From positions 3,421,501 to 3,485,500 of the forward strand of contig NZ_JAJLMN010000001.1 in NCBI RefSeq assembly GCF_021730615.1: a stretch of 64,000 bases of DNA. The letters are read 5' to 3'. A model generated the notes under the pieces. The model searched no databases. It saw only the letters and a program-made list of their open reading frames with translations, and had not been told where the DNA came from. This stretch comes from Lichenibacterium dinghuense. GTDB lineage: Bacteria; Pseudomonadota; Alphaproteobacteria; Rhizobiales; Beijerinckiaceae. The translations under genes and the position numbers were made by a program. Shown here piece by piece: positions 9,167-18,961 of the stretch. Position 1 is the first letter of the stretch. The number at the start of each line of letters is the position of its first letter.

Positions 9167-10879
9167 TCACCTCAACATGTAGCGTTGCGCGAGCGGGAGC
9201 CGCTCCGCCGGGTCGCACGTGGCGAGGGTGCCGTCGACGAAGACCTCGAACGTCTGCGGGTCGACCCGTATGTCGGGACAGGCGTCGTTCCACAGCATGT
9301 CCGACTTGCGCAGCGAACGGGTGCCGCTCGCCGGCAGCAGGCCCTTGGTGAGCCCGAGCTTGCGGTCGAGCCCTCCCGCGATCGCAGCCGGGTGGACGAA
9401 GCAGGCCGAAAGGGCGGGCGCGGCGCGACCGAAGGCCCCCCACTGAGGCCGCATCAGCACCGGCTCGCAGGTCATCAGCGAGGCCGCGGAATCGCCCATG
9501 GCGCCCCAGGCGATGAAGCCGCCCTTGATGACGAGCTCCGGCTTGATGCCGAAGAAGGCCGGGCGCCACACGACGACGTCGGCCATCTTGCGGTCCTCGA
9601 GCGAACCGACGTGGTCGGCGATGCCGAAGGTGCGGGCGGCGTTGATCGTGTATTTGGCGACGTAGCGGCGGATGCGGGCATTGTCGCCGCGGCCGGGCCG
9701 CTCCTCGGGGAGGGGGCCGCGCTGGTCCTTCATCTTTGAGGCCAACTGCCACGTCCGGCAGATGACCTCGTGGATCCGACCCATGCCCTGGCTGTCCGAT
9801 CCCAGCATCGAGATCGCGCCGATGTCGTGCAGCACGTCCTCGGCGGCGATCGTCTGCGGCCGGATGCGGCTCTCTGCGAAGGCCACGTCCTCCGGGATCG
9901 CCGGGTTGAGGTGATGGCACACCATCGTCATGTCGAGGTGCTCGTCGAACGTGTTCACCGTGTAGGGGTTGGTGGGGTTCGTCGACGACGGCAGGCAGTG
10001 CGCGAGCCCGGCGACCCGGATGATGTCGGGCGCGTGGCCGCCGCCGGCCCCCTCCGTGTGGTACATGTGGATGGTGCGGCCGCCGATGGCGGCCAGCGTG
10101 TCCTCCAGGAAGCCGCTCTCGTTCAGCGTGTCGGTGTGGATCTGCACCTGGAAGTCGAGCTCGTCCGCCACCTTGAGGCAGCAGTCGATGGCGGCCGGCA
10201 TGGAGCCCCAGTCCTCGTGCAGCTTCAGCCCGAGGCACCCGGTCTCCATCTGCTCGTGCAGCGAGGCGGGCCGGTGGGAGTTGCCGCGGCCCAGGAAGCC
10301 GAAGTTCACCGGAAAGCCCTCGGCCGCCTGGAGCATCTTGCCAGTGTTGAACGGGCCGCCGGAGTCGATGCCGACCGTAATCGGCCCGAGCGAACCACCC
10401 AGCATCGTGGTGATGCCGCTCGATATGGCGTGGTCGCAGAGCCCGGCGGAGTCGAAATGGACGTGCACGTCGATGGCGCCGGCCGTCGCGATCAGCCCCT
10501 CGCAGTCCCGCACGGTGGTGCCCTGCGACACGATGAGGCGTGGGTCGACGCCGTCCATCACGGCGGGGTTGCCGGCCTTGCCGAAGCCGACGATGCGGCC
10601 GTCCTTGATCCCGAGGTCGCCCTTCACGACGCCCAGCACCGCGTCGATCGCCACGACGTTGCAGAGCAAGAGGTCGAGCGCGCCCCCCTGACTCGTCACC
10701 CCGGGCGCCATGCCGGCCCCGTCGCGCAGCGTCTTGCCGCCGCCGTGCAGGCACTCGTCGCCGTAGGCGGTGAAGTCCCTCTCGACGATGGCGACGAGCG
10801 AGGTGTCGCCAAGGCGGAAGCCGTCCCCGACCGTGGGACCGTAGAGCTCGGCGTAGTGGCGCCGCGTCATCCGCGCCAT
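9167..10879 (-). CDS. ureC: Urease alpha subunit UreC
   Basis: The 570-residue catalytic subunit of urease, hydrolysing urea to ammonia and carbamate at a dinuclear nickel centre in the cytoplasm. Active-site elements are all visible: the HxH pair in [12 protein letters not shown], the carbamylated Lys in [10 protein letters not shown], His ligands in [10 protein letters not shown] and [14 protein letters not shown], the mobile-flap Cys-His in MVCHHLNP, and the Asp ligand in GSDSQGMGR. The usual DTHVHFI is here DVHVHFD, still with both histidines. ATG 10879 gives the family's standard length. It overlaps nothing and follows ureAB by 2 nt, so it is tightly coupled. Confidence 0.97.
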   Translation of the reverse strand: MARMTRRHYAELYGPTVGDGFRLGDTSLVAIVERDFTAYGDECLHGGGKTLRDGAGMAPGVTSQGGALDLLLCNVVAIDAVLGVVKGDLGIKDGRIVGFGKAGNPAVMDGVDPRLIVSQGTTVRDCEGLIATAGAIDVHVHFDSAGLCDHAISSGITTMLGGSLGPITVGIDSGGPFNTGKMLQAAEGFPVNFGFLGRGNSHRPASLHEQMETGCLGLKLHEDWGSMPAAIDCCLKVADELDFQVQIHTDTLNESGFLEDTLAAIGGRTIHMYHTEGAGGGHAPDIIRVAGLAHCLPSSTNPTNPYTVNTFDEHLDMTMVCHHLNPAIPEDVAFAESRIRPQTIAAEDVLHDIGAISMLGSDSQGMGRIHEVICRTWQLASKMKDQRGPLPEERPGRGDNARIRRYVAKYTINAARTFGIADHVGSLEDRKMADVVVWRPAFFGIKPELVIKGGFIAWGAMGDSAASLMTCEPVLMRPQWGAFGRAAPALSACFVHPAAIAGGLDRKLGLTKGLLPASGTRSLRKSDMLWNDACPDIRVDPQTFEVFVDGTLATCDPAERLPLAQRYMLR

Positions 10880-10881
10880 CG

Positions 10882-11577
10882 TCACGCCCCCTTGAAGCCG
10901 GCAGCGCGGGCGCGGGCCAGCGCCGCATCGCGGGCCGCATCGCCGTCGGTCACGCCTTCGGTCAAGCCGTGGAAGCCCGTCACCTCGCGCCGCCCGCCGT
11001 AGACGACCAGCGTCACGGCCTTCGACTGGCCGGGCTCGAAGCGGACCGCCGTGCCGGCCGGGATGTCGAGGCGCATGCCGAAGGCAGCGGCGCGGTCGAA
11101 CGACATGGCCTTGTTGGCTTCGAAGAAGTGGTAGTGCGAGCCGATCTGCACGGGGCGGTCGCCCGTGTTGACGGCGTCGATCGTGACGGTCCGGCGCCCG
11201 GCATTCAGCTCGATATCGCCCTCGCCCACCACGAGCGCGCCGGGCTCCAGCGCGTCTGCCTCGCCGCCCTCGACCGGGCGCATGGGCTCGTGGACGGTGA
11301 CGAGTTTCGTGCCGTCCGGGAACACCCCCTCGATCTGCAGGATCGGGGTCATCGCGGGGACGCCCGGCATGACATCCGCCGCGGTCAGGATGGTGGAGTC
11401 CCAGCCGATGAGGTCCGCCACGCTCCGCCCGTCTCGGGCACCCTCCAGGATCTCGTCCGTGATGAGGGCCACGGCCTCGGGGTGGTTCAGCCGCAGGCCG
11501 CGCGCGCGACGCTTGCGGGCGAGTTCCGCGGCCGTGAAGATCGTCAGTCTCTCCATCTCGGTCGGGGTGAGGAGCAT
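10882..11577 (-). CDS. ureA: Fused urease gamma-beta subunit (UreA-UreB)
   Basis: A 231-residue fusion. Residues 1 to about 100 are the gamma subunit ([61 protein letters not shown]). From about 130 comes the beta subunit ([50 protein letters not shown]). Most bacteria encode these separately; fused forms occur in Helicobacter and in some alphaproteobacteria. The gene symbol is ureA by convention for the fused gene and it covers ureB function. The long frame upstream of ATG 11577 runs into ureF and is not coding. Both parts look intact. Confidence 0.95.
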   Translation of the reverse strand: MLLTPTEMERLTIFTAAELARKRRARGLRLNHPEAVALITDEILEGARDGRSVADLIGWDSTILTAADVMPGVPAMTPILQIEGVFPDGTKLVTVHEPMRPVEGGEADALEPGALVVGEGDIELNAGRRTVTIDAVNTGDRPVQIGSHYHFFEANKAMSFDRAAAFGMRLDIPAGTAVRFEPGQSKAVTLVVYGGRREVTGFHGLTEGVTDGDAARDAALARARAAGFKGA

Positions 11578-11588
11578 CGCAAGGTCCG

Positions 11589-12272
11589 TCAGTTCGAGAA
11601 GAGGCGCAGCCCGGAGCGCGCGTGGCGCGTCGCCGCGACGTCGAGCCACGGCGTCGCGCTCGACAGCCGGAGTGGCGGGGGATCGTCGGCCTCGCGTGCG
11701 AGGTCGGCGGCGAGGTCGAGGCTGTCGCCCAGCGCGCCCTGGGCATCGATGGCGCCCAGCCAGCCGAGCCTGACGGCCGCGTTGGCGAGGCCTGCCGCGA
11801 CCGTGTAGGCGGAGGCGGCCACGGCCGCCCGCGCGTCGAGCCCGCACCGGCGCCACACCCACCCCTGCACCACCGGCAGGTGCCCCAGCGCACGGCCGGC
11901 CGCGACCGCCGCCTTGAGCTCGGCGGCCTCGGGCGTGGCCAGCCGTCCGTGGGCGATCAGCAGCGCCCTGCCGTTGCGACGGGACCCGACGCGGAAGGCC
12001 TCCGTAGGCGTGGCGGCCTCCACGGCGCGGTCGACGATGGCGATGCGGTCGAGGTCCTCCGCCGCGAAGGCGTGGAGCAGGGCCACCCGGTCGACCGTCG
12101 CCCAGCGATGGCGCAGGGCCGCGTCCATCACCGCGGAAAGGCCAGCGCGGTCGAGCGGGCCGGCGAGGGCCGCGACCCCTTCGAGGCCGTTCGAGAAGGC
12201 GAAGCCGCCGCTCGGGAAGGCGGAGTCGCCTTGCCAGAGCGCCGCCAGGATCGCTCGCAAGGCCTCAGCCAC
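11589..12272 (-). CDS. ureF: Urease accessory protein UreF
   Basis: A 227-residue UreF, which with UreD forms the complex that docks UreG on apo-urease. The N-terminal signature [20 protein letters not shown] and later [20 protein letters not shown] are typical. I start it at GTG 12272, which overlaps the end of ureE by 8 nt. An upstream ATG in the same frame would run deep into ureE as shadow sequence. Position between ureE and ureAB is unusual compared with the more common ureDABCEFG order, but all components are present. Confidence 0.92.
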   Translation of the reverse strand: MAEALRAILAALWQGDSAFPSGGFAFSNGLEGVAALAGPLDRAGLSAVMDAALRHRWATVDRVALLHAFAAEDLDRIAIVDRAVEAATPTEAFRVGSRRNGRALLIAHGRLATPEAAELKAAVAAGRALGHLPVVQGWVWRRCGLDARAAVAASAYTVAAGLANAAVRLGWLGAIDAQGALGDSLDLAADLAREADDPPPLRLSSATPWLDVAATRHARSGLRLFSN

Positions 12273-12723
12273 CCCCTTCGAGCACCGAGGCGCTGACGCG
12301 TCGCTCGGTGACCAGCGATCCGAGACGCTCCAGGTAGTCGTCCGCCGGGGCCTCGAGCGCGACGAGCATCGCCTCGCCGCCGAAGCGCACCCGCCAGTGC
12401 AGGTTGCCCGCGTGATGCCCGAGTTCGAGGGCGTCGGCGATGGAGCGGGGCTGGAGGCGCAGCCAGTGCTGCGTATCCACGCGGACCACCAACGCCCCAT
12501 CGTCGTCGAGCCTCAGCACGGCACCGTCGTAGAGCGCCGCGTCGCGCGAGAGGGCGACGGCGACGTCCTTTCCCCCCGCCGAGGTGGCGCGGAAGCGGCG
12601 TCGGGCGAGTTCGCCGGGCGGCAGCGTCAGGACGTCGACGCGGCCGTGGTGCTCGAGGTGGTGCAGCCGGTCGGCCAGCGCGGGATCCAGGCGGCTGCCG
12701 AGGACGCTTTCGATGAGGATCAT
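12265..12723 (-). CDS. ureE: Urease accessory protein UreE (nickel metallochaperone)
   Basis: A 152-residue UreE beginning MILIESVLGSRLD at ATG 12723. The peptide-binding N-terminal domain is followed by the metal-binding domain: ELGHHAGNLHWRVRFGGEAM contains the conserved paired His, and SIADALELGHH precedes it. The C-terminus lacks the His-rich tail seen in Klebsiella UreE, so nickel storage capacity should be low. It is the first ure gene, 60 nt after amiE in the same direction, and it overlaps ureF. Confidence 0.92.
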   Translation of the reverse strand: MILIESVLGSRLDPALADRLHHLEHHGRVDVLTLPPGELARRRFRATSAGGKDVAVALSRDAALYDGAVLRLDDDGALVVRVDTQHWLRLQPRSIADALELGHHAGNLHWRVRFGGEAMLVALEAPADDYLERLGSLVTERRVSASVLEGGG

Positions 12724-12783
12724 GTCGTCTCCGTCCGAGGGAGAGGTCCGGGGCACCCGAAGGCGCCCCGGCTCCGCGCGGTT

Positions 12784-13824
12784 TCAGCGATGGGCGACCG
12801 TCTTCCGGTTGGGGATGCCCTCCATCGGCGCTTCGTCGGTGCCCACCGTGTCGCGTGTCAGGGCCTCGACGGCCTCGCGCGTGGCCTCCGGGTCGGCGAT
12901 CCACTTCGCGTAGAAGTCGTAGGGGCAGGCCGCGACGCCCTTGTCGCCGTCGCCCGAGTTGATCGTGCCCGTGTAGCCGCGATGCACGAGCTTGAAGAGG
13001 TGGTTCTCGGACTGGCCGTGCTTGCGGAAGTCGCGGAGCAGAAACTTCGACAGGGCCGCGTACTGGATGCCCATCTCCTCGGTGCCGGTCTCGCCGAGGG
13101 TGCGGCCGTCGAAGCCGATCAGCGAGGAATGGCCGAAGTAGGTGTATACGCCGTCGAAGCCCGAAGCGTTGGCCACGGCCACGTAGCAGTTGTTGGCCCA
13201 GGCCATGCTCTTGGACATCATGATCTGCTGCTCCTTGGCGGGATACATGTAGCCCTGACAGCGGATGATTAATTCGGCGCCCTTCATGGCGCAGTCGCGC
13301 CAGATCTCGGGATAGTTGCCGTCGTCGCAGATGATCAACGAGATCTTCATGCCCTTCGGGCCTTCCGACACGTAGGTGCAGTCGCCCGGATACCAGCCCT
13401 CGATCGGCACCCAAGGCATGATCTTGCGGTATTTCTGGACGATCTCGCCCTCGTCGTTCATCAAGATGAGGGTGTTGTAGGGCGCCTTGTGCGGATGCTC
13501 CTCGTGCCGCTCGCCGGTGAGCGAGAACACGCCCCAGACCTTGGCCTTGCGGCAGGCCTCGGCGAAGATCTCGGTCTCGTCGCCGGGGATGGTCGAGGCC
13601 GTCTCGTACATCTCCTTCGAGTCGTACATGATGCCGTGGGTCGAGTATTCCGGGAAGATCACCAAGTCCATGCCGGGCAGGCCGGACTTCATGCCGATCA
13701 GCATGTCGGCGATCTTCTTGGCGTTGGCGATGACCTCGGCCTTCGTGTGGAGGCGGGGCATCTTGTAGGACACGACGGCGACGCCGACCGTGTCGTTGCT
13801 GGAGGAGATGTCACCGTGGAGCAT
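12784..13824 (-). CDS. amiE: Aliphatic amidase AmiE (EC 3.5.1.4)
   Basis: A 346-residue nitrilase-superfamily amidase, cleaving short aliphatic amides such as acetamide and propionamide to acid and ammonia. The N-terminus [20 protein letters not shown] and the length are almost those of Pseudomonas AmiE. The Glu-Lys-Cys triad sits in [10 protein letters not shown] (Glu59), YRKIMPW (Lys134) and [11 protein letters not shown] (Cys166, by alignment from memory). The related formamidase AmiF differs at the N-terminus, so AmiE is preferred. It sits between urtE and ureE, all one direction, and the AmiC/AmiR regulators that control amiE in Pseudomonas are present upstream of the transporter genes. 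Confidence 0.94.
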   Translation of the reverse strand: MLHGDISSSNDTVGVAVVSYKMPRLHTKAEVIANAKKIADMLIGMKSGLPGMDLVIFPEYSTHGIMYDSKEMYETASTIPGDETEIFAEACRKAKVWGVFSLTGERHEEHPHKAPYNTLILMNDEGEIVQKYRKIMPWVPIEGWYPGDCTYVSEGPKGMKISLIICDDGNYPEIWRDCAMKGAELIIRCQGYMYPAKEQQIMMSKSMAWANNCYVAVANASGFDGVYTYFGHSSLIGFDGRTLGETGTEEMGIQYAALSKFLLRDFRKHGQSENHLFKLVHRGYTGTINSGDGDKGVAACPYDFYAKWIADPEATREAVEALTRDTVGTDEAPMEGIPNRKTVAHR

Positions 13825-13896
13825 GGGGTTCGTCCCTGGGCTGGCTTGTTGGACTTGATCCGGTGGGGTGGGCGCTGGCGCCGCGAGACCGGTGGC

Positions 13897-14592
13897 TCAG
13901 ACGGCGAGGTGGCGGTGGATCAGGTCGTCGCCGAGCTCGGCCCGGCGGCCGGAGGCCGCGACGCGACCCTTCTCCATGATGACAAAGGCGTCAGCCGCCT
14001 TGCGGGCGAACGGGATGTTCTGCTCGACCAGGACGATGGTGAGGCCCTCGTCGCGGTTGAGGCGCAGGATGATGTCCTCGATCTCGCGCACGATGTTGGG
14101 CTGGATGCCCTCGGTCGGCTCGTCGAGCAGCAGGACCTTGGGTTGCGCGGCGAGCGCGCGGGCGATGGCGAGCTGCTGCTGCTGGCCGCCCGACAGCAGG
14201 CCGCCGGGACGGCCGAGGTTGGCCATGAGGTAGGGGAAAAGGGCCGGCACGAGGTCGGGGATCGCCTGCCGGCCGTCCGGCCGCGCGAAGGCGCCCATGA
14301 GGATGTTCTCCCGCACCGTGAAGTCCGGGATGATCTGCCGGCCCTGCGGGACGTAGGCTATGCCGGCCCGCGCCCGCTTGTGCGTCGGCGCGGCGCCGAT
14401 CTCGACGTCGCCGAGCGCGATCCGGCCCGTGGACCGGTCGGTGAGGCCCATGAGGGTCTTCAGCAGGGTGGTCTTGCCCGTGCCGTTGCGGCCCAGCACC
14501 GACAGGATCTCGCCGCGGGCGATGCCGAGCGACACCCCGTGCAGGATGTGGCTGCGGTCGTAGAAGCTGTCGACGCCCTGGACGTTCAACAT
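13897..14592 (-). CDS. urtE: Urea/short-chain amide ABC transporter ATP-binding protein UrtE
   Basis: A 231-residue LivF-type ATPase of the branched-chain/urea transporter family. Walker A is GRNGTGKTTLLKTLMG, the signature LLSGGQQQQLAIARAL, and Walker B VLLLDEPTEGIQPNIV. The EGIQP wording is characteristic of UrtE rather than LivF. ATG 14592 overlaps the stop of urtD (shared bases), so they are coupled. With UrtD it energises uptake through UrtBC. Either urea or short amides could be carried. Confidence 0.93.
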   Translation of the reverse strand: MLNVQGVDSFYDRSHILHGVSLGIARGEILSVLGRNGTGKTTLLKTLMGLTDRSTGRIALGDVEIGAAPTHKRARAGIAYVPQGRQIIPDFTVRENILMGAFARPDGRQAIPDLVPALFPYLMANLGRPGGLLSGGQQQQLAIARALAAQPKVLLLDEPTEGIQPNIVREIEDIILRLNRDEGLTIVLVEQNIPFARKAADAFVIMEKGRVAASGRRAELGDDLIHRHLAV

Positions 14593-15338
14593 CAGTGGAT
14601 CCCCCCGGAGCCGAGGTAGGCTTCCTTGACCTTCGGGTCGTTCTCGATGTCGGAGATGCCGCCCTCGGCGATGATCTGGCCGAGGTGCAGCACGGTGATG
14701 CGCTCGGCGATCTCGCGCACGAAGGCCATGTCGTGCTCGACCACGATGAGCGTGTGCCGTCCCTTGAGGTCGTTGATGATGCGGGCGGTCTTCTGGGTCT
14801 CGCCGGCCGTCATGCCGGCCGTGGGCTCGTCGAGCAGGAGCACCTTCGGGTTTTGGGTGATGAGGAGCCCGAGCTCCAACCACTGCGTCTGCCCGTGCGA
14901 CAGGTTCGCGGCGGTCTCGTGCTCGACGTCGCGCAGGGCGACGAGGTCGAGGACCTCCTCAAGGCGGTCGCGGCTGGCCTTCGGGAACCCGAAGTGCAGG
15001 TTCGAGAACACGCCGCGGCCGGGGCAGCTGGCGACCTCGAGGTTGCGGCGCACCGAGAGCTCCTTGAACACGCTGGGGATCTGGAACTTGCGGCCCAGCC
15101 CGGCGCGGGCGATCACGTGCTCGTCGCGGTTGGTGATGTCCCGGTCGAACAGGAATACCCGCCCTTCCGTGCTCTGCGTGCGGCCCGAGATCAGGTCCAT
15201 GAGCGTCGTCTTGCCGGCGCCGTTGGCGCCGAGCAGGACCCTCAGCTCGCCGTCCTCCACCGTGGTGGAGACGCCTGACACGGCTTTGAACCCGGAAAAG
15301 TCGACCCCGAGCCCGTCGATGGTGAGTGCCACGGCCAT
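14592..15338 (-). CDS. urtD: Urea/short-chain amide ABC transporter ATP-binding protein UrtD
   Basis: A 248-residue LivG-type ATPase. Walker A is GANGAGKTTLMDLISG, the signature LSHGQTQWLELGLLI and Walker B VLLLDEPTAGMT. LSHGQ with QWLE in place of the generic LSGGQQR is a UrtD hallmark. The downstream VVVEHDM-like segment (IVVEHDMAFVREIAERITVL) carries the H-loop. ATG 15338 overlaps the urtC stop codon. It is part of the urtABCDE transcript. Confidence 0.93.
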   Translation of the reverse strand: MAVALTIDGLGVDFSGFKAVSGVSTTVEDGELRVLLGANGAGKTTLMDLISGRTQSTEGRVFLFDRDITNRDEHVIARAGLGRKFQIPSVFKELSVRRNLEVASCPGRGVFSNLHFGFPKASRDRLEEVLDLVALRDVEHETAANLSHGQTQWLELGLLITQNPKVLLLDEPTAGMTAGETQKTARIINDLKGRHTLIVVEHDMAFVREIAERITVLHLGQIIAEGGISDIENDPKVKEAYLGSGGIH

Positions 15339-16492
15339 CACAGGCCTCCCTTGGAGCTGGCGTGGACGGCGTCGGGCTCCGATGCAGCGACCGAACGGCC
15401 GCGGCGACGCCCGAGGAGGGCGCCCAGCGCGTCGTCTGCGAGGCCTGCGAGACCCCTCGGCAGGAACAGCACGACGAGGATGAAGATGAGGCCGATGATG
15501 GCGCGCCAGGACTCGACGAGGCTCTGCGTCTCGCTCATCCCGGCCTCGGCCATGTTGATGAGGATCGCGCCGATGCAGGCGCCGAGCAGCGAGTTGCGTC
15601 CGCCGACCGCGGCCCACACCACCATGGTGATGGAGAAGGACAGGTCGAGGAAGGTCGGGGAAGCGAACTCGGCGACGTTGACGTAGAGCAGCCCGGCGAG
15701 GCCCGCAATGGCGGCCGACACGGCGAAAAAGAACACCTGGTAGTTCGGCACGTCGAAGCCGAGGTAGCGGGCGCGGTTGGCGTCATCGCGCACCGCCTGG
15801 AGGACCAAGCCGGCGCGGGTCTCAACCAGCAACCGCGTGCCGACGAGCACCAGGGCCAGGGCGGTCGCCACGACGTAGTAGGTGGGCTTGCCGTAGCTGT
15901 CGAAGCTGAAGTCCCCGAGGGTGAAGCTGCCGAGGTCGGTCAGGCCGTTGAAGCCGTTCGTGAGCGGTTGCCCGTCGATCACGAGGAGACGCGCCAGCAG
16001 CACGAGGGCCAGGGTGATGATGGAGATGAAGACGCCGGCGATGCGCTTTTTGAAGATGACGGCGCCGAGCGCGGCCGCCGCGACCGTCGGCACCGCTACG
16101 GCCATGACGAGGCCGACCCACTGGCTCTGGAATGGGATCCACAGGAACGAGGTCTTGGTGATGCAACACAGGTCGGGCTTGGCGCCCGGCTCTGCGTTCC
16201 AGAACATGAAGTCGGGGATCGGGGTGTCGGAGCCCTGCTGCATCGAGGTGTTCGACGCGAGCTTCAGCGACATCGCCATCAGGTAGGCACCGAGGCCGAA
16301 GAACAGGCCCTGGCCGAGGTTGAGGATGCCGGCGTAGCCCCAGGACAGGCAGATTGCGACGCCGAGCATGCCGAAGACGAGGTACTTCGCGATGCGGTTG
16401 AGCCAGAACTCGCCGAGGAACGCCGGCAGCACCAGGATAAGGGCGATGAAGAGGACGTAGGACGCGATCTCGAATTGACGCTTGGCCGTCAT
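15338..16492 (-). CDS. urtC: Urea/short-chain amide ABC transporter permease UrtC
   Basis: A 384-residue LivM-type inner-membrane permease with about ten hydrophobic segments. LSWGYAGILNLGQGLFFGLG is the conserved permease motif. An extended periplasmic loop (about residues 85-120, DTPIPDFMFWNAEPG) is longer than in LivM, as in UrtC. AVRDDANRARYLGFDV is the cytoplasmic EAA-like coupling loop. Start at ATG 16492; the stop of urtB is 2 nt away. The C-terminal tail is Arg-rich. Confidence 0.92.
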   Translation of the reverse strand: MTAKRQFEIASYVLFIALILVLPAFLGEFWLNRIAKYLVFGMLGVAICLSWGYAGILNLGQGLFFGLGAYLMAMSLKLASNTSMQQGSDTPIPDFMFWNAEPGAKPDLCCITKTSFLWIPFQSQWVGLVMAVAVPTVAAAALGAVIFKKRIAGVFISIITLALVLLARLLVIDGQPLTNGFNGLTDLGSFTLGDFSFDSYGKPTYYVVATALALVLVGTRLLVETRAGLVLQAVRDDANRARYLGFDVPNYQVFFFAVSAAIAGLAGLLYVNVAEFASPTFLDLSFSITMVVWAAVGGRNSLLGACIGAILINMAEAGMSETQSLVESWRAIIGLIFILVVLFLPRGLAGLADDALGALLGRRRGRSVAASEPDAVHASSKGGL

Positions 16493-16494
16493 GG

Positions 16495-17388
16495 TCAGCG
16501 ACCCTTGTAGGAGAACAAGCCGCGGGGCTTGAGGACGATGATGGCGATGACGACGGCGAAGATGACGGCCCGGGCGAGAGTGTCGTTGGTGGCCGCGGCG
16601 ACGACGCCGTTGATCTGGCCGAGCAAGCCGGAGGCCGCTACGGCGCCGAAGAGCGAACCGACGCCGCCGACGACGACGACCAGGAAGCCGTCGACCACGA
16701 GGGGGGTGCCCATGTCGGGAAAGACGGTTTTGAAGCCCGACATCATCACGCCGGCCACGCCCGCGAGCCCCGAGCCGTAGGCGAAGGTCATGGCATTGAC
16801 GCGCTCGACGTCGATGCCGCAGGCTGCAGCCATCTTGGGGTTGCGCATGATGGCCCGCACCTGCGTGCCGATCGGCAGGCGGTACATGATGAACCAAGTC
16901 ACCGCCGCGAGGATCAGGGTCACGCCGATGATGAAGGTGCGGTAGAGGTTCACGTCGGTGCCGAGCAGACGTGCCGAGCCCGTCATCCAGGTCGGCACGT
17001 CGACCTTCTGCAGGCCGGATCCCAATCCCTCGACGTGGCGGCCGAAGAACGAGGCGCCGAACTCGAGTCGTACCGCCTGCTGGAGCAGGATGGCCACGCC
17101 CCAGGTGGCGAGCAGCGTGTCGAGCAGCCGGCCGTAGAGGTGGCGCACGATGAGCTTCTCGATGGCGAGCCCGATCGCCGCCGTGACCACGAAGGCGAGG
17201 GGGATCGATGCCAGGAAGCCGAGGTGGAGCCAGATGCCGGCCATCACCGTGGTGTATGCCCCCACCATGACGAGGTCGCCATGGGCCATGTTGATGACGC
17301 CCATGGCGCCGTAGGTGATGGCGAGGCCGAGCGCGATGAGCAGCAGGATCGAGCCGAGGCTCAGCCCGATGAGGATGACGTCGACCAT
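16495..17388 (-). CDS. urtB: Urea/short-chain amide ABC transporter permease UrtB
   Basis: A 297-residue LivH-type permease. ITYGAMGVINMAHGDLVMVG is the family signature near residues 24-43. VRAIMRNPKMAAACGIDVER is the ATPase-coupling loop. Start ATG 17388 begins MVDVILIGLSLGS; the upstream open frame is shadow of urtA. With UrtC it forms the transmembrane heterodimer. The 65-nt gap to urtA holds no evident terminator. Confidence 0.92.
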   Translation of the reverse strand: MVDVILIGLSLGSILLLIALGLAITYGAMGVINMAHGDLVMVGAYTTVMAGIWLHLGFLASIPLAFVVTAAIGLAIEKLIVRHLYGRLLDTLLATWGVAILLQQAVRLEFGASFFGRHVEGLGSGLQKVDVPTWMTGSARLLGTDVNLYRTFIIGVTLILAAVTWFIMYRLPIGTQVRAIMRNPKMAAACGIDVERVNAMTFAYGSGLAGVAGVMMSGFKTVFPDMGTPLVVDGFLVVVVGGVGSLFGAVAASGLLGQINGVVAAATNDTLARAVIFAVVIAIIVLKPRGLFSYKGR

Positions 17389-17453
17389 GCTGACCCGCCT
17401 TGAGGTTTTCGAGTGTGCGCCGGCTCTCGGACGAGGGCCGGCGTGATCCGGCG

Positions 17454-18707
17454 TCAGCCCTTGAGCTTCTTCACGTCGAGGCCCTTCGGCGTGCAGAACG
17501 GATTCTGCTCGGTCTCGCCGTAAGCCACGTAGGGCAGCGGGTAGATCGGGCCGGGGTAGGCGTCGACGATCTTGCCCTGGCCGTCGGCCCCCCACTGGGC
17601 GATGCGGGGTGTGAGCCAGGTGTGGAGGTTCTCGGCCGAGACCTTCACTTCGCCGCCCGGCGACAGGAACGACTGATCGCGCACTGCCTCGCGCACCGCG
17701 TTGGGACTCGTGTCTTTGGCCTTCTCGACGGCCTGCTTCCACAGGAACACCTGGAAATAGGCAGAGCACATGGCGTGGTGGGTGACCGCCTTGGGGTCTT
17801 TCACGAAGGCGCGGTAGCGCTCGATGAAGCTCTTGTTCTCCGGCGTGTCGATGGCCATGAAGTAGGGGAAGGACGTGTAGGAGCCGACCGCATATTCCGG
17901 TCCCATGGCGGCGATCTCGATCTCCGACGTCACCGTGGCGCAGATGGGCAGCTTGTCCATCGTCAGGCCCTGGTTCTTGTATTCGCGGTAGAAGGCCACG
18001 ACCGAGTCGCCCACCACGTTGGACAGCACCACGTCGCAGCCCGAGTTCTTGATCTTGTTGACCATCGAGCCCCACTCGGAGTGCCCGAGCTCGAGGTACT
18101 CGTCGCCCACGTAGGTCGCGCCGTGCTTCTCAAGCAGGATCTTGACGACCTTGGCCATCTCGCGCGGGTAGATGTAGTCCGAACCAACGATGAAGAACTT
18201 CTTCTTGCCGAGCTTCTCGATGATCCACGGCACGAAATTCGAGAGCTGCTGGTTCGGCACCGCACCCGTATAGACCACGTTGCGGGAGCACTCGTAGCCC
18301 TCGTAGTAGGTCGGATAGAAGTACATCGAGTTGCGCTTCTCGAACACTGGCAGCACGGCCTTGCGGCTGGCCGAGGTGTAGGAGCCGAAGACGGTCGGCA
18401 GCTTGTTCTCGATGACGAGCTTCGAGGCCTTCTCGTTGTAGGTCTTGGGGTCCGAAGCCCCGTCCTCCTCGATGGCGCGGACCTGCTTGCCCATGACGCC
18501 GCCGGAGGCGTTGATTTCGGAGATCGCCATCATGGTGGCGTCGTGCAGGGACTTCTCGACGATGGACAGGCCGCCCGTGAGCGAGAAGAGCACGCCGACG
18601 TCGATGGTGTCGGCAGCGAAGGCCGCGCGGGGCAGAAACGTCGGGCCGGCGAGCGCGGCGGCGCTTCCGACGCCGGCTTGCAGGAAGGAGCGGCGGTTCA
18701 TCTGCAT
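17454..18707 (-). CDS. urtA: Urea/short-chain amide ABC transporter substrate-binding protein UrtA (Tat signal)
   Basis: A 417-residue periplasmic binding protein. The N-terminus MQMNRRSFLQ carries a twin-arginine motif, followed by a hydrophobic stretch and an AFA-A type cleavage site near residue 31, so export is probably by Tat. The mature part (VGVLFSLTGGLSIVEKSLHD; IFGSYTSASRK-like VFGSYTSASRKAVLP; YEGYECSRNVVYTGAVPNQQ) is typical of UrtA/FmdD. This family also includes AmiC, whose gene lies upstream. Ligand could be urea or a short amide. It is first of the structural genes, after a long leader with a terminator. Confidence 0.93.
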   Translation of the reverse strand: MQMNRRSFLQAGVGSAAALAGPTFLPRAAFAADTIDVGVLFSLTGGLSIVEKSLHDATMMAISEINASGGVMGKQVRAIEEDGASDPKTYNEKASKLVIENKLPTVFGSYTSASRKAVLPVFEKRNSMYFYPTYYEGYECSRNVVYTGAVPNQQLSNFVPWIIEKLGKKKFFIVGSDYIYPREMAKVVKILLEKHGATYVGDEYLELGHSEWGSMVNKIKNSGCDVVLSNVVGDSVVAFYREYKNQGLTMDKLPICATVTSEIEIAAMGPEYAVGSYTSFPYFMAIDTPENKSFIERYRAFVKDPKAVTHHAMCSAYFQVFLWKQAVEKAKDTSPNAVREAVRDQSFLSPGGEVKVSAENLHTWLTPRIAQWGADGQGKIVDAYPGPIYPLPYVAYGETEQNPFCTPKGLDVKKLKG

Positions 18708-18878
18708 CGATTATCGTCTCTCGTTTCGAGCCTCGGGGGCGAGGCAGTTGCGGGCAGTTCGGGAGCGGCCGGCCGCACCTCCGCGCGGACTGGCGCGCAA
18801 AGGCGGGCGCGTCCGCAAGACGGCTCGGGGGTCGACGACTCGGGAAACGCGGCTTCGGTGAAGTACAAAACGCAAAAA

Positions 18879-18910
18879 GCCCGAATAGCCCCGTGAAGGG
18901 CTGTTCGGGC
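18879..18910 (-). terminator. Rho-independent terminator in the urtA leader
   Basis: On the minus strand a 13-bp stem (GCCCGAACAGCCC pairing with GGGCTATTCGGGC, one G-U) with loop TTCACG is followed at once by TTTTT. It lies upstream of, not after, the operon genes, so it only makes sense as a conditional leader terminator, or as the amiCR terminator that AmiR overrides. Confidence 0.85.
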
Positions 18911-18925
18911 TACATCGCCACATCA

Positions 18926-18945
18926 AACCGACAGCACTGGCGGCT
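18926..18945 (-). promoter_or_regulatory. Hairpin P2, identical hexaloop AGTGCT
   Basis: On the minus strand: arms AGCCGCC and GTCGGTT around AGTGCT, with one C-U mismatch and one G-U pair. It lies 16 nt after P1 and 15 nt before the terminator. A tandem pair of hexaloop hairpins with the same loop is the arrangement bound by AmiR-type ANTAR dimers. Confidence 0.6.
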
Positions 18946-18961
18946 CGACCAGGTCGGACGT

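Noticed and set aside
8553-10940. A 795-codon minus-strand frame covering ureG and an antisense-type text over ureC
   Set aside because: Only the 3' part (to 9161) is UreG. The rest is an out-of-frame reading of ureC with Arg/Gly-rich text, typical of high-GC shadow frames.
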